Part shown: piece after piece, positions 51,401 to 62,148 of the stretch
Numbering within the stretch: the first letter of the stretch is position 1
Layout of the letters: the number at the start of each line of letters is the position of its first letter
From: Rhynochetos jubatus
Taxonomy: Eukaryota; Chordata; Aves; Eurypygiformes; Rhynochetidae
Assembly (NCBI GenBank): GCA_027574665.1
Contig: CM050653.1
Location: 38,018,118 to 38,082,117, forward strand
Direction of reading: 5' to 3'
DNA: 64,000 nucleotides
The notes under the pieces: generated by a model
The model's input: the letters and a program-made list of their open reading frames with translations, nothing else
Databases searched by the model: none
What the model was told of the DNA's origin: nothing
Made by a program: the position numbers and the translations under genes

Positions 51401-54400
51401 TAAATTTGAGTTCGGTGTATTTTTGTCTGAATTGAGGTAATTCTCACATCGCGGTGATCCTTTCTGTGGTACAGCTTGACCCTTAAATAATTTGAATCCA
51501 ATTCATTCCTCAACTCAAGGTGGAATAGTACTTGAGAAACAGTGCTTCGATCCGAGCTGCACACACATTGTTGTGGGACATCCTCTTCGAAATGAAAAAT
51601 TCTTGGCCTCGATGGCAGCTGGGAAGTGGGTGCTTCACCGTTCCTACCTGGAGGCGTGTAGAGGAGCTGGCTGCTTTGTACAGGCATGTGACCTTATTAC
51701 TGAGAAATGAGTGTGCTGTGCCTTTTCACATTTCGTTTTGCACTAGTGGGAAAGGACTTACCCTCTCCAGACCAATTAGCAGTTTAGGGGGCCCGAGCCT
51801 TGGGTTTTTAGAGGATTGGAGAGATTTTTGGCAAGGTTTTCTCTGAAAACTAGTCCTGGCCTCAACTCCTGGTATAGGATAAATAAAACAACTATACATT
51901 TTATAGTTGCTTCTGAAAATTGAAGCACGAGTAGCTTTTAGTAAATTCTCACTGGTATCAGCTAAATTTACATGGATCTTGTTACACCCCGAGTTAAATC
52001 TTGATCCTTCAACAAATGAACCTAATAGTTTTGAATAATCCAACTCCAACTGTGATGTAAACATTTTTGAACACCATCTCTTCCAGCCCCTCACCTCCCC
52101 TAAGCGTTATTTCACAGTTCTCCTGGGTCTAGCAGTTCTTTTACGCTGACCAGGCCAACTTTAAGATCATGCCCCTGGCCTGGTTCGTATCTTTATGCAT
52201 CACAACCAACTCTCACCGTGTCGGCAGACACTGCAGAAGCCTAGAGTTGGTGGTGGCTGCAACAGTGAGTTGCTTTGCCCTGCTGCTGGGTTCCACTGTA
52301 GGTAACTGCAAGAGGGATCTGGCTGTGCACATGTGTCTTGATGTCACCGAAAACACAAGGTGATTTAGATACGTAATATGCAATTAGGAGCTATATCTCT
52401 TCGTTTTGCCCAGATACAATCAGTATATAAAACTAGAGAGAACTGGGATTTGTTGTGGAGTTGTTTTGGTTTTTTCTTTTTGATGTGATTTTTTAAAACT
52501 TATTTTTCTGCTGGTGAAGTTGGCAGGACTGCTTTCTAATTTAAGCTTGTGATTGTTATAGGAAGAAGATTACGAGTGGGGAAGTAATTCCATACTTAAT
52601 GTTTTGCCTGGAATCAATGTAAACCAGAAGAAACTAGCCCTTGCAGCCATGAGGTGGAGGAAAAAGATCCACAAAGGGAGGCAAGAAACGGGTATTGTTG
52701 AGGTATTCAGATACTCCTGCAATGTATGTTTTACACTGTGGGTGGACAGGGCAGGAATTGTCACCAAGAAACTCCGAAACTGGCAGGGAAGGGTAGTCTG
52801 CCTTGTTGTTAAGAACAAAACGACTTAGCTGGGTATATTCTATTTAAGTGATTTTGGTTTTTAAAAAAAACTTCTAGTGCTGGTATACTGAAAGTCTTAA
52901 TCTCCTCCTGTGTTACTGTTCCCGTTTAGCAAAGCTGGAATGCGGCTCCTTACATAGGGAAAAAGTCCCTCAGCCCAGACAGCCCTGGCTGTCTTCAAGG
53001 CCAGGCTGGGTGAGGCTTGGAGCAACCTGGTCTAGTGGAGGGTGTCCCTGCCCATGGCAGGGGGGTTGGAACTAGATGGTCTTGAAGGTTCCTTCCAACC
53101 CAAACCATCCTGTGACTCTATGATTTGCACTTCAGAGCCCCGATGGTGAGCTGAGCTAACTTAACACGGCAGGTATCTGCGGTAACAGAAATCCCGCGCT
53201 GTGCCGTGTGGGTGAATACAGCTCCCTGGCAGCATTTTATAGCTCTGGCAGAAGTGGGACTGGGGCTCGCCAAAGCCTTTTAACTGCCCTCTCAAATTGG
53301 GCATTGCAGTTGAGTATTCCTTGAAAGGTAGAAATACTCCTGATGTTTCAGTCGCATCAGGATAAACCTTGCATGTGTTCTACAGTAACCTTTTTCAAAG
53401 GAATGCTTGAAGCAAACCCTCTGTACCCCTTGGGAACCACTGCAAGTGCTTGGAGGGGGCAACCAGTTGGCCCCAGGTGCTGCTGCTGCAGCTGAGTAGA
53501 TAACAAAGTGCATGGGGTGGCGGGAAGATGTCCTTTCCAAGTAACTGTTTTCTAAAAATGCCTTTCTGTAAATGAACGTCTGGTGTTCCGGAGAAAATAC
53601 TCATTGACAAGGGTCTTTGGACAGGCGGGTTTGCTGGTGGCGAAAGGGCTCAGTGGCAAGCTGCCCGACTGCGGTGTTGGCCCCGTAGCTGTGTGTTCTG
53701 CGGGCGATTTTTCTGCCATTTAAAGACAGGACGAGGTGGTAGCAAATCTTTATGTGATGGATAACTCCCAAAGGGGCAAATTGCAGATCCATTAAGTCTT
53801 TGTAATTTTTTTTACTATCAACATACTAAATTGAGTCTTTTATCTTAGGGAGCTTTCAGTGGCTGGAAAGTGATCCTGAATGTTGATCAAACCAAGGAAG
53901 CGGGATTCAGGCGTCTTCTTCAGTCAGGAGGAGCAAAAGTATGTAGGTTGGTTGGTTTGGGGGTTTTTTTTGATTACATAGATGTATGTTACTATTCTTT
54001 CTGTTAAACACTGTGCTGGGCATTTTCTGTGTGAGTAAAAGGTCTTAACAAAATCACTTACACAGGGTAGCTGAGACATGGGCAAAGGCGGGGAGGAAAA
54101 AGCTATGTATGACGTCTTCATTTTGCAAGTGGTCAGGCAGAGCAGCTTGGCTGAGGTCACGTGAGCCCGTAGTGCTGGTGGGGACTGAGAGCAGTGTTTC
54201 TGTGCCCTGCCCTGCTGAGGAGGATCACCCTTCCTGGCAGTACAGAATGCAGCTGCAAACGGTATTTTAGTGCCCATTGGTTTGCTAGTGGATTTGATGA
54301 GTGAAATGTCAGGAACTGCACTTGTCTTGGGGAAGGAACAAGAAAGTAAACTTTTTCTTGTCTGTTGTGTTTTAATCCGTAGGTGTTTTCTGGTCATTCT

Positions 54401-55219
54401 GTGTCTCTCTTTAAAGAAGCGACTCATCTCTTTGCTGACTTCAGTAAGCTGAAGCCAGATGACGCCAGGGTTAACGTAGCAGAGGCGGCAGCCCAAGGAG
54501 TGCACTGCCTGAGACCGGAGTACATCGCGGACTACCTCATCCAGGTGTGCATCGGGGGGCGTCTCGGGGGTGCTCCTCTCCTGCCCCACAGCAAGCCTGG
54601 CCACCACCTGCAGCCTCTGAAATGGGCTGCTGCTCCGCTGGTTGTGTGTCTGCTTCGGCAGGAGCTGTGGCCACAAGTGCCTGTGCTCGGTATTTCGATC
54701 CCTGGCCTCAAATGTTAACTGCTCTAACGGGACTTTGCCCAGAGCAGCTGCGGGTGCCCCATCCCTGGAAGTGTCCAAGGCCAGGCTGGATGAGGCTTGG
54801 AGCAACCTGGTCTAGTGGAGGGTGTCCCTGCCCATGGCAGGGGGGTGGAACTGGATGGTCTTTAAGGTTCCTTCCAACCCAAACCGTTCTGTGGTTCTCT
54901 GACTTGTTCTGGTGCTGGCAGTGGGATCTGTTGCAGGGCAGGGAGCTGGCAGAATGTATTCAAAATGTAGCTGTACAATGTTTTGTGATTTTTAGAAAAC
55001 TAATGAGCAGTTTCTCTCTTTTCAGAAGCTTCTTGAGCTAAACTACTACTTTTTTTTTCCCTTCCTCTATTGAAGGATCCACCTCCCCCAGTGGAGTCTT
55101 ACTGCCTGCCAGACGCTGAGTCTTACCTTCACAATAACACAGAACTTGGAAATGGATTATCCCAGAAAAGAAAAGCACAGGGAGAAATGAGCAGAATCAA
55201 GCGATCCAGAATACACTGA
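30921..55219 (+). CDS. TOPBP1: DNA topoisomerase II-binding protein 1 (27 coding exons)
   Basis: Nuclear scaffold with BRCT repeats. It binds phosphorylated RAD9 and Treslin through its N-terminal repeats, activates ATR-ATRIP through a central segment, and acts in replication initiation and checkpoint signalling. Exons join in frame: 30921-31001, 31552-31686, 32280-32423, 33232-33413, 33535-33728, 34442-34621, 35352-35527, 36098-36261, 36989-37239, 37505-37824, 38629-38801, 39787-39998, 41302-41591, 43218-43391, 44430-44539, 45588-45711, 46087-46233, 46732-46840, 47416-47608, 48519-48739, 49827-49990, 50887-51001, 51520-51683, 52562-52702, 53849-53938, 54383-54544, 55076-55219. The sum is 4560 bases, or 1519 residues (human 1522). 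All phases agree. All introns are GT-AG except one GC-AG (51684-52561). The start at ATG 30921 follows the acceptor before 30914 and gives [12 protein letters not shown]. The first and last bases of a few exons could shift slightly. Confidence 0.96.
33535..35527 (+). CDS. TOPBP1: TOPBP1 exons 6-8: BRCT2 and linker
   Basis: Residues 181-364. BRCT2 runs from [16 protein letters not shown] through [20 protein letters not shown] to [21 protein letters not shown] Ser/Thr-rich linker ([17 protein letters not shown]) follows, then [16 protein letters not shown], the variable spacer before BRCT3. Exon 8 ends DLLDGCR, the start of BRCT3. The introns carry no recognised element apart from short homopolymer runs. 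Confidence 0.95.
36098..37239 (+). CDS. TOPBP1: TOPBP1 exons 9-10: BRCT3
   Basis: Residues 365-502. [40 protein letters not shown] and [19 protein letters not shown] complete a BRCT repeat. A less conserved linker ends with [14 protein letters not shown]. The intron between the two exons (36262-36988) contains a minus-strand CR1 fragment. Confidence 0.95.
36468..36726 (-). repeat. CR1 3' end in TOPBP1 intron 9
   Basis: The plus strand reads agaatcatagaaccacagaa, cttaaagaccatccagttcc, cctggccttggacactgcca and caggaagaatttcttcctgg: the reverse complement of a 5'-truncated CR1 of about 260 bp. It is antisense to the gene and well clear of both splice sites. Confidence 0.95.
37505..39998 (+). 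CDS. TOPBP1: TOPBP1 exons 11-13: BRCT4 and BRCT5
   Basis: Residues 503-737. BRCT4 includes [40 protein letters not shown] and [23 protein letters not shown]5 follows with [40 protein letters not shown] and [20 protein letters not shown]. In the family BRCT4/5 binds partners such as MDC1 and BLM. Intron 11 (37825-38628) and intron 12 (38802-39786) hold nothing I recognise. Confidence 0.95.
41302..43391 (+). CDS. TOPBP1: TOPBP1 exons 14-15: BRCT5-BRCT6 linker
   Basis: Residues 738-892. The first part is poorly conserved, then comes the highly conserved block [18 protein letters not shown] and [18 protein letters not shown], which is Ser/Thr-Pro rich and a plausible CDK target region. Exon 15 has [20 protein letters not shown]. 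The segment is expected to be disordered. Intron 13 (39999-41301) shows nothing recognisable. Intron 14 contains a plus-strand CR1. Confidence 0.93.
42402..42741 (+). repeat. CR1 3' end in TOPBP1 intron 14
   Basis: About 340 bp in the sense orientation, from gggagaccttccagtactta through aggacaagttggggtgatgg and ggatatcaggaaaaaattct to the CR1 terminus (aaggtccctttgacccaaac, then a decayed octamer). Confidence 0.95.
44430..46233 (+). CDS. TOPBP1: TOPBP1 exons 16-18: BRCT6
   Basis: Residues 893-1019. [40 protein letters not shown] and [20 protein letters not shown] make up BRCT6. [20 protein letters not shown] follows at its C-terminal edge, then an acidic tail begins. Introns 15-17 show no recognised repeats. 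Confidence 0.95.
46732..49990 (+). CDS. TOPBP1: TOPBP1 exons 19-22: ATR-activating segment
   Basis: Residues 1020-1248. Exon 19 encodes a short acidic stretch ([12 protein letters not shown]). Exon 20 has [20 protein letters not shown] and [15 protein letters not shown]. Exon 21 has the core [20 protein letters not shown], whose tryptophan (residue 1141 here) corresponds to the human residue required for ATR activation. Exon 22 ends with [20 protein letters not shown]. The spacer from DMNTEPSQ to exon 22 is the least conserved. Exon 22 is taken from 49827, not from the AG at 49788, because only the former keeps frame. Intron 20 contains a CR1 fragment. Confidence 0.92.
47768..47863 (-). repeat. 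CR1 3' end in TOPBP1 intron 20
   Basis: About 95 bp, antisense: agaatcataggattacagaa, gctggaagggaccttagaga, cccctgccatgggcaggcac. Only the extreme 3' end remains. Confidence 0.93.
50887..52702 (+). CDS. TOPBP1: TOPBP1 exons 23-25: BRCT7
   Basis: Residues 1249-1388. After an acidic, bird-specific-looking run ([18 protein letters not shown]), [20 protein letters not shown] leads into BRCT7 with [20 protein letters not shown] and [19 protein letters not shown]. Exon 25 holds [20 protein letters not shown] and [18 protein letters not shown]7/8 binds phosphorylated partners such as FANCJ and ATRIP. The exon 24/25 junction needs a GC donor at 51684. Intron 22 (49991-50886) contains a 138-codon chance-like frame. 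Confidence 0.94.
51684..52561 (+). other. TOPBP1: GC-AG intron of TOPBP1
   Basis: Exon 24 ends ...TTTGTACAG and is followed by GCATGT. Exon 25 starts GAAGAAGATTAC after a normal ...gttatag acceptor. The protein F-V-Q/E-E-D-Y-E-W at this junction matches the human order. The nearest GT (four bases on) would break the frame, so a GC donor with an otherwise strong exon side (CAG) is the simplest reading. Confidence 0.8.
52960..53124 (+). repeat. CR1 3' end in TOPBP1 intron 25
   Basis: Sense orientation: ttcaaggccaggctgggtga, ggtctagtggagggtgtccc, ttgaaggttccttccaaccc and cctgtgactctatgatt. The left boundary is approximate. Confidence 0.93.
53849..55219 (+). CDS. TOPBP1: TOPBP1 exons 26-28: BRCT8 and C-terminus
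   Basis: Residues 1389-1519. [60 protein letters not shown] and [13 protein letters not shown] form BRCT8. The last exon gives [20 protein letters not shown] and a basic end (SQKRKAQ then RIKRSRIH), the expected nuclear-localisation region. The stop is at 55217-55219. Intron 27 contains a CR1 fragment. Confidence 0.95.
54737..54900 (+). repeat. CR1 3' end in TOPBP1 intron 27
   Basis: Sense orientation, about 165 bp: gggtgccccatccctggaag, ggatgaggcttggagcaacc, gatggtctttaaggttcctt, ending in a decayed octamer (gttctgtggttctctg). Confidence 0.95.
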
Positions 55220-55585
55220 GCAAATTCTGTTTTCTTTTTAATTTGTACAGTTTTAAATTCATATTTATATTTTTTCATTCTCACCGCAAACATTCAAAGC
55301 TTTGAGTTTCACTTCAAATCTGTCCCGAAATGAAAGTAAGTTTGCAGGAATGCTCATAGGAAGGATTGCTTTGCTGACCAGTAGCATCTGAAAAGTGGGA
55401 AGAGCTCATCCCGAAAATACTTTGTCTCTGGGCTGTCTGCTTCCCACTTCAGTGACGTGGCTGTTTTGTCAGTGAGCACCGCACCACGCTGTCAGGATGC
55501 CCTGAAGGAAATGCCAGGAAGGACTGAAAGATGCCAGCGAACCTGAGGGGTTTGGTTCATTAAACAGTGCAATCTGTGCCCCTGT
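55220..55585 (+). other. TOPBP1: TOPBP1 3' UTR with ATTAAA signal
   Basis: T-rich sequence follows the stop. The first usable poly(A) hexamer is the variant ATTAAA at 55559-55564, giving a 3' UTR of about 350-360 bases. No AATAAA lies between it and the stop. Confidence 0.55.
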
Positions 55586-58500
55586 CAGGGGGTTCGGCTG
55601 TGGGGTGGATGCTGTGCTGAGTTGCAGAGTCTACGGGCGTATCGCCTGCTTTGCTTTCCGTCATCTCAACAGCTGGATGCTGTCGTGGCTGTCGAACATC
55701 TCTGACGTGCTGCAAGGCCACACACTGAGAATGACGCTGCCAGTGGCGCCTTAAATCGCAGTGTGAATCGACTTCGTCTTCCGCTGGCAATTCTCCGCGC
55801 GACCTCCGAAATGCTGCTCTGCGTTGGGGGCGTTTTAAATAGGTGGGATATTGCTGGGCGAGAGCTCAGGGTCCTGTGACTGTTGTGTTTTATCCCTCTC
55901 CTTCCCATTCCCCGCTGTGGAAGCGGAGTGCTGTTCTCACTTCACAGCTAAGAAGCCACTCCCTGACCCACTTAGCGAAGCTTTAAAGAGGCCTTGGAGC
56001 CCCGGAGTTCCTGCAGCCGCTCTGAATCCTGGGGGCAGGGCAGAGGGGGAGCCCAGCTAAGGCGAGGTGCACACCAGACCCCAGTGGAAGCCACCACGTG
56101 AGATCTGAGTGCTACCTCTTCCTGAGCCACCTCGGTGCTGCAAGCGGGCCCCAGCATGCGCGGCCCAGGTGGGCACCGGCTGTAAGCCGGGGAAGGCAGG
56201 CGCTAAGTGGCTGTGCCAGAGGAAGGAGGACAGTGAGGGATGCTGGGGATCAGAGGCAGCTGTCGCAGGCAGAGCCAGCCCCTCTTCTACACCGAGCCTA
56301 CAGCAACACCCTGACAACCCCCACGCTGCTGCTCGTTGCGCTGACTGCTCAGTCGCTTTAGAGAGGGGTGAACACAACCACAGCCAGACAAGCTTGGAGG
56401 TACCAATTCAGTCGGTGCTGTTAAATTTATTTGCTTTGACTTTCTTCGCAGGAAACGTCACAAAAATGCTTTACGGAGTTCGATACTGTTACTCTGACAT
56501 GGGCCAACGGCAGGGGTGTGACAGCGGCTGCACAGTTAGGTGTCATATGCAGAAGACATGATAGGTAAAACTGGGGTAAAAAAGTCTGCTGACAAAATAT
56601 GTACATATATAGCGCAGGTTTTGAACTTAGGATTCTAAACGTAGGTAAGTGTACAGGCACCGTTAGGTTCCTGGGTTAACGGTGAGGGCCACATGGGTTC
56701 TCAGAAGTAGGTCACGTTGTACTTTGCTGTAACCCTTCCTGCGGTGCCGGGGGCTCCCAGCCGGACGCTATCGCTCTTCTGCACTACGAGAAGCACCCGG
56801 ATGGCTTTATCTTCCCTTCTTCGGGTTAAGTCTGGCGGGGAGACATTCCCGTACGGTGTCGGAAGCAAATTCAGTTTCCTATGACTTTCACTAAGGGCGA
56901 CGTCCTCCTGCTGTTCCTCACTCAGTCACGCTCTTTATTAAACCCATAAAAACGCTCTGGGCTAGGCCCTGCTGCCCAGGTAAGAGCGTTTGCTTTGAGC
57001 TCGCTTGCTACCAGTCGTGCAACCCCACTCCTTTTCACGGCTGCGACCGGCGCTGCGGCTGGACTTTGCTGTTCTCTGTGGGCATTAGGCTCCCGAGCTG
57101 CCTGTCAGGGTCCGCGTTTCCATGCTGAGCAGCTGTGCAGTAGGCGGAGGCGTGTTTGTGCTCCTGGAGCCCTGGCTGAAGAATCCCAGCATGATTACAA
57201 CTCGGGAGTTCTTGCCGCTAGAGCCAGGCTCTGAGTAAGAACGCGGTGGGGGCACCTGACGGCATCCTTGGCATGGTAACGGTGTAGGTGAACGGAGACA
57301 GGAGTGCTCCAGGGTGGGGAAAGGTCAAAGCAAGAGATTTTCGTTGGGCTTCTGAGTTGTGGGGGAAAAAATGTTCTCTGGAAATGCCAGTTTGCCTTTT
57401 ACCTAACTCCCAGGATAAAGACAGGGTGCAGTCAGAGGACTAGTTGTTCCTGAGGGTTACTGGGTGGTTAGTAAGTGACACAGTAGGGACTGACAGTGCC
57501 AAGACAGGGCTGCAGTGCCAGCAGCAGCAGAGATGAGTCTGCCGGACACGCAGGAGAGGGTATGAAGTGCTCCACTCTGACAACTACCAGATACTGCTGC
57601 CTCTGCTCTACCCCCCCCACCCGGAAATACCCCCTCAACTCCCATTTGCCTGCTTTGTAAGCCCCCAGCAGCCACAACTGGTTTTGACAGAATACTACCA
57701 ACTGCTGTAACAGAACATCTAACATACATAGTTTATTTGGGTGGGCAATCCAAGGTACATTCTTAACCACGTCTCATTATCTGAGGTGGAAGGCGGCTGT
57801 TCTGTACCGTACAGTATTTGATACGGAGCCCGCGCAGCTCGAGTGGTAGGCCACGCATCCCACCAGGCCCAGCCTTGCCGTATGACGCCTCTCCTGTATC
57901 AATAAGCGTAGCATTGCCGGTAAATGCCGTCAGCACTTAGAGACTAAACCTTATTTACAGCTGTAGGGTCTTCAAAGTACAAGACGAGAACGTGAGGAGA
58001 TGAAACAAACCACAAAGACCAAGCCCCCAGCCTTGCTGCGCTCACCTCCGTCTCAAATATTGCCACCCCCTTTCAAAGTCGTTAAATACTCAGTGGACTA
58101 AGCGTGGCTGAGCCTGTTTGGTTGCTGGTCAGAGGCAGAGTAATACACCTGCCCCATCTCTGCCACAAACCGCAGAGTAACCCAGTGAAACGAGTTTGCT
58201 CTGCGCCTCCTTCACTTGCACTTGGTTCTGGCTGAAATCAGGTTTTAGCGAAAGCGATTCGCAGGTGATAGCAATGAGGCCACTGAAACCAGTGAAGCTG
58301 AGCTCTGGGAGATGAGATTCACCTATGTTTTACCTCTTTGTCAGTGCATTTGTTCCCTTGTATCAGCCTGTTTTTATGGTTTGAGTCACGTCGTTAGGGT
58401 TGTACATAGTCTGAGATGCAGAATAAAAGTGATTTGTTGTGATGGAAAAAAAGGAAGCTTACGACAATCCTTTAACAGTTTCCTGTGGGCAAATTCTTTG

Positions 58501-61435
58501 ATATAAAGCAGCAATAACCTGATGACTTCACTGCTGAGCTGGCAAGGCAATTCGATACAGAAGGCAGGAGACAAGAAACAGAACCGACATGGTCCGATTG
58601 AGCAGAAGTTAGTAGGAGCGTGCCACGCTAAGCACTGGTAAGAAGAGTGATTTATAGGCGTGAAACGGAAGCCTTCGGTATGTCGGATGGCAGAAGGCAA
58701 CGGCCACAGAAAGCCGTTGGGTTTGTCAGCGCTGGGGACGATGGCGATGGCCGGGGTACACTAACTAGCTCTGTAAGCTTGGCAATGCAGGGGCGAGTGG
58801 ATGCCAACAGAAACCAAGCCCAAGGAATGAATACTGGAAAGGCTTTAAGCCACTCATACATGCCCTGGTGGATTCTGAATTAGTTGTTATCATCTTTCAA
58901 GGGGACGACGGAGGCGTCACCATGGACAGCTGGCTGAAGACATCTGCTCGGTGTGTAGTTGCAGTCAAGAGAGCGAGTAAGATGTTAGGCTGTATTAAAG
59001 ACAATACGGAAAAACATTACGGCACGCGTTTCTTTCAGAGGCCCTCCATGCGATCGGCAGCTTCGTCGGCGCCTTAAAAAAGCGACATACTAGAATAATA
59101 CGGGCAGGAAAGTGGTAGAATTGCAGAAGCTCTCGTAGCTGGAAAGACAGTAGGATCAAGGTAGTTTATCTGCTGGGGGGTGGGGATGGTACACATTTTA
59201 AAAGTAATTCTCCTCCTCACTATATAACAGGGTATCAGTCATTTTAGGCCACCTACCCAGCTGTTGACCTCGGTATCACTCCTCCTCATCACCACCACAG
59301 GTATTCCCAAAAGTCCCCCGTGTTGGTGTTATTATTCAGCCAGTTAAACGCTTCCTCGGAAGCAACTGCAATAGTTTATTGCAGTGTAACAGTGATCGCT
59401 TCTGACAGAGAATTGTCACGGCCAACGCACGTTAACAACCGTCTCAGAAGTGCTGCAGTGACGAAAATACCAGTGAGAGAAGAGAGCTGCTGGGCCCCAT
59501 CTCTGGCCACTACCCACCCGAGGTCTGATCTGTCTGCCTGCAACGCCGCCGCCACCACGTTCGCCGCCGCTATTTAGAGGCCCACGGCAAAAGCCGAGCG
59601 GTGACCCCTGAAATCGCCAGCAACTGCCCACAAGGGCATATTCGTCAGAAGCGTGCGTTTCTTGGTGTTCCTTCAGCTGCAGTTAAACTGCTAAACCAGG
59701 AGATAACAGTAAACAGGGTAATCGCCGCTTCTGTATCTGCATTCCTTCCTGTACCCGTCCCAGCTCTGAGTACCAGAGAGGACAGAGTGGGACAAAAGTG
59801 TGTTTACATGCGGAGAGGGGGAGAAAAACCTATCTATCTCCTTACTACCGAATACCACTTTGCGTCCTGACGCACATACACGCTTTCAGGAGCGACCGTT
59901 TCCAGTTCACGTAATTTGAGCGCGTTTTAAAGCAGCCACGCTGTAAGAGATGGCCATCAGCTGTGAGCAGGATTTTATTGCGGTCGGGGGGTTACAAAAT
60001 ACAGCAATACTGACGGGTTCCACGTAAAAGCCTCACGTTAACATACCGTTTGGGTTGCACAGATAATGAAAGAGAGGACATACCGGTCAGTGCTCAGCCT
60101 GTACTTTTTCCTTACCCATACATACTAAAGTAACTCTAATTACATGACACTCAAGTACATTACATTCTGTAGAAATAAGCCTTTCCCAAAGCAGCATTAA
60201 AATACTGTAACGAAAGTGAACATAAACGTCTTTCACCGAAGATTTGTAGTCCTCTGTAGCACCTTCCATCAGCCCCAGCCCCTGACAAAGAACAGCTCTG
60301 GCCTCCCAACACCCCGGTGAGGTAGGTGGTTGGGGTTTTTTGGTACAGCTGGGGAAACCAAGGGAAAGTGACAGTTACTTAACACAGCAGCTCAGTGGGA
60401 AACCAAGGCCAAATCCCACTCCCTCGGTCCTGCGCTGCTGCTACAAAGCGGGCTCGTTTCTTTTCAGTGCGCGCAGTTGCTGCAGCTTACACGTTCCGTT
60501 CCGGTAGTCCAGATGCACTGCTTTTTCTGGCGATTCCTTCAGACCGTGATACGTTTTTAATACCTGTGTTCTGGGTAAAGCAGCCCGCTGAACTTCCCTG
60601 ACCGCGCTGTAACAACATTAAGCAACTCAACATAAACCCGTGACGTGTACCACTCCCCAAAAAATGAAATGCCTTCATAGCAACCTGAGTCAGCGTCTCA
60701 GCTTTCCATCATGCAAAAAAGTTTTCTTAAATAGGGAACAATTAATTTCCGCATAAGGTTGCTGAACTATCTTGGAATGTGTCCTTTCTCCTGTCTCTCT
60801 TCAGGCAACTGGTTAGGTGGCTCTGTACCAATGCGGAATTCTACTTTTCTCTCTGGACAGGTTTTCCTGATTCTTTAAGGGTAAAAAATAAAATGGGATG
60901 CCTTCCCCGGGCACTGAACTCCCAACCCTTTAGCTGATTCAGTCAGACGGATCTGTCAGTTGCGAGAGCAGTGCGTACCCACACAGCACATCTCCTACCC
61001 AACCGCTTACGCTCCCTACCTCAGGCTACGCAGTTAAAGCCATCATTTAGAAAACAGCCTTCCCAATCCCTCTCTGCATCATTCCCACCCTCATTTTAAA
61101 AACAAATAGAAAATCTTCCTTCCTTCCATTTCACTTCAAACAGAACAGGGTGGAACTGCGCTTGTTGCTCCAGAAGCCAAACCCTGGATACGTGATCCTT
61201 ACGACTTAGCCAACTCGGTGTTAGACTCCTCAGTTCTCTGCTGTCACTTCTTCTTCCGTCTGCTGGAGCCTGCGGGTTGTCCCAGTAAAAAGTCAACTAG
61301 TCTGTACTGAGGCTAACCTTTCCTAAAGAACTTTGCAGCAGATACGTCCGATTTCCTCCCCTTTTGTGTGTACTTAATTCCTAGCTCTGAAATTTAAATA
61401 CACATCATTATTTTCTTATATCCCAAGCACAAGTA
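55586..61435. other. CpG-rich intergenic region, possibly 3' UTR of a convergent gene
   Basis: Higher GC and CpG than the TOPBP1 introns, with only chance frames. Minus-strand AATAAA hexamers (plus-strand TTTATT) occur at 56426, 56934, 57732, 59375 and 59974. In human the 3' neighbour of TOPBP1 is CDV3, transcribed toward it, so part of this could be a long minus-strand 3' UTR. Nothing in the sequence alone proves it. Confidence 0.35.
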
Positions 61436-62148
61436 CAGGCTGGGCAGAGAATGGATCGAGAGCAGCCCTGAGAAGGACTTGGGGGTACTGGGGGATGAAA
61501 AGCTGGACATGAGCCATCCGTGTGCGCTGGCAGCCCAGAAAGCCAACCAGATCCTGGGCTGTATCCAGAGCAGCGTGGCCAGCAGGTCGAGGGAGGGGAT
61601 TCTCCCCCTCTACTCTGCTCTCCTAAGACCCCACCTGGAGTGCTGCATCCAGCTCTGGGGCCCTCAGCACAGGAAAGACATGGACCAGTTGGAGCGAGTC
61701 CAGAGGAGGCCACAAACATGCTCAGAGGGCTGGAGCCCCTTTGCCATGGGGACAGGCTGAGAGAGTTGGGCTTGTTCAGCCTGGAGAAGAGAAGGCTCCG
61801 GGGAGACCTTATAGCACCTTCCAGTACCTGAAGGGGCCTACAAGGAAGCTGGGGGGGACTTTTTACAAGGGCCTGTAGTGACAGGACAAGGGGTAACAGG
61901 TTTAAATTGAAAGTGGGGAGATTTAGATTAGATATCAGGAAGAAATCCTTCCTGGAGAGGGTGGGGAGGCACTGGGACAGGTTGCCCAGAGAAGCTGTGG
62001 GTGCCCCATCCCTGGCAGTGTCCAAGGCCAGGCTGGATGAGGCTTGGAGCAACCTGGTCTAGTGGAGGGTGTCCCTGCCCATGGCAGGGGGTTGGAACTG
62101 GATGGTCTTTAAGGTCCCTTCCAACCCAAACCAGTCTGTGATTCTATA
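61436..62148 (+). repeat. CR1 copy, about 710 bp, longest in window
   Basis: Starts near gctgggcagagaatggatcg, covers the C-terminal ORF2 coding part (the frame at 61479-61760 reads [20 protein letters not shown] and [20 protein letters not shown], typical of the CR1 reverse-transcriptase C-terminus), and ends with the 3' UTR and aaccagtctgtgattctata. The coding part is frameshifted, so the copy is inactive, but it is close to consensus over its whole length. Confidence 0.95.

Noticed and set aside
53924-54805. 293-codon minus-strand frame
   Set aside because: It runs antisense through TOPBP1 exon 27 and begins inside a CR1 fragment; no recognisable protein.
56109-56561. 150-codon plus-strand frame after TOPBP1
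   Set aside because: No domain, no splice or promoter context, GC-rich region where chance frames are long.
61408-62052. 214-codon minus-strand frame
   Set aside because: Entirely the antisense of a CR1 element; similar frames appear at other CR1 copies in this window.
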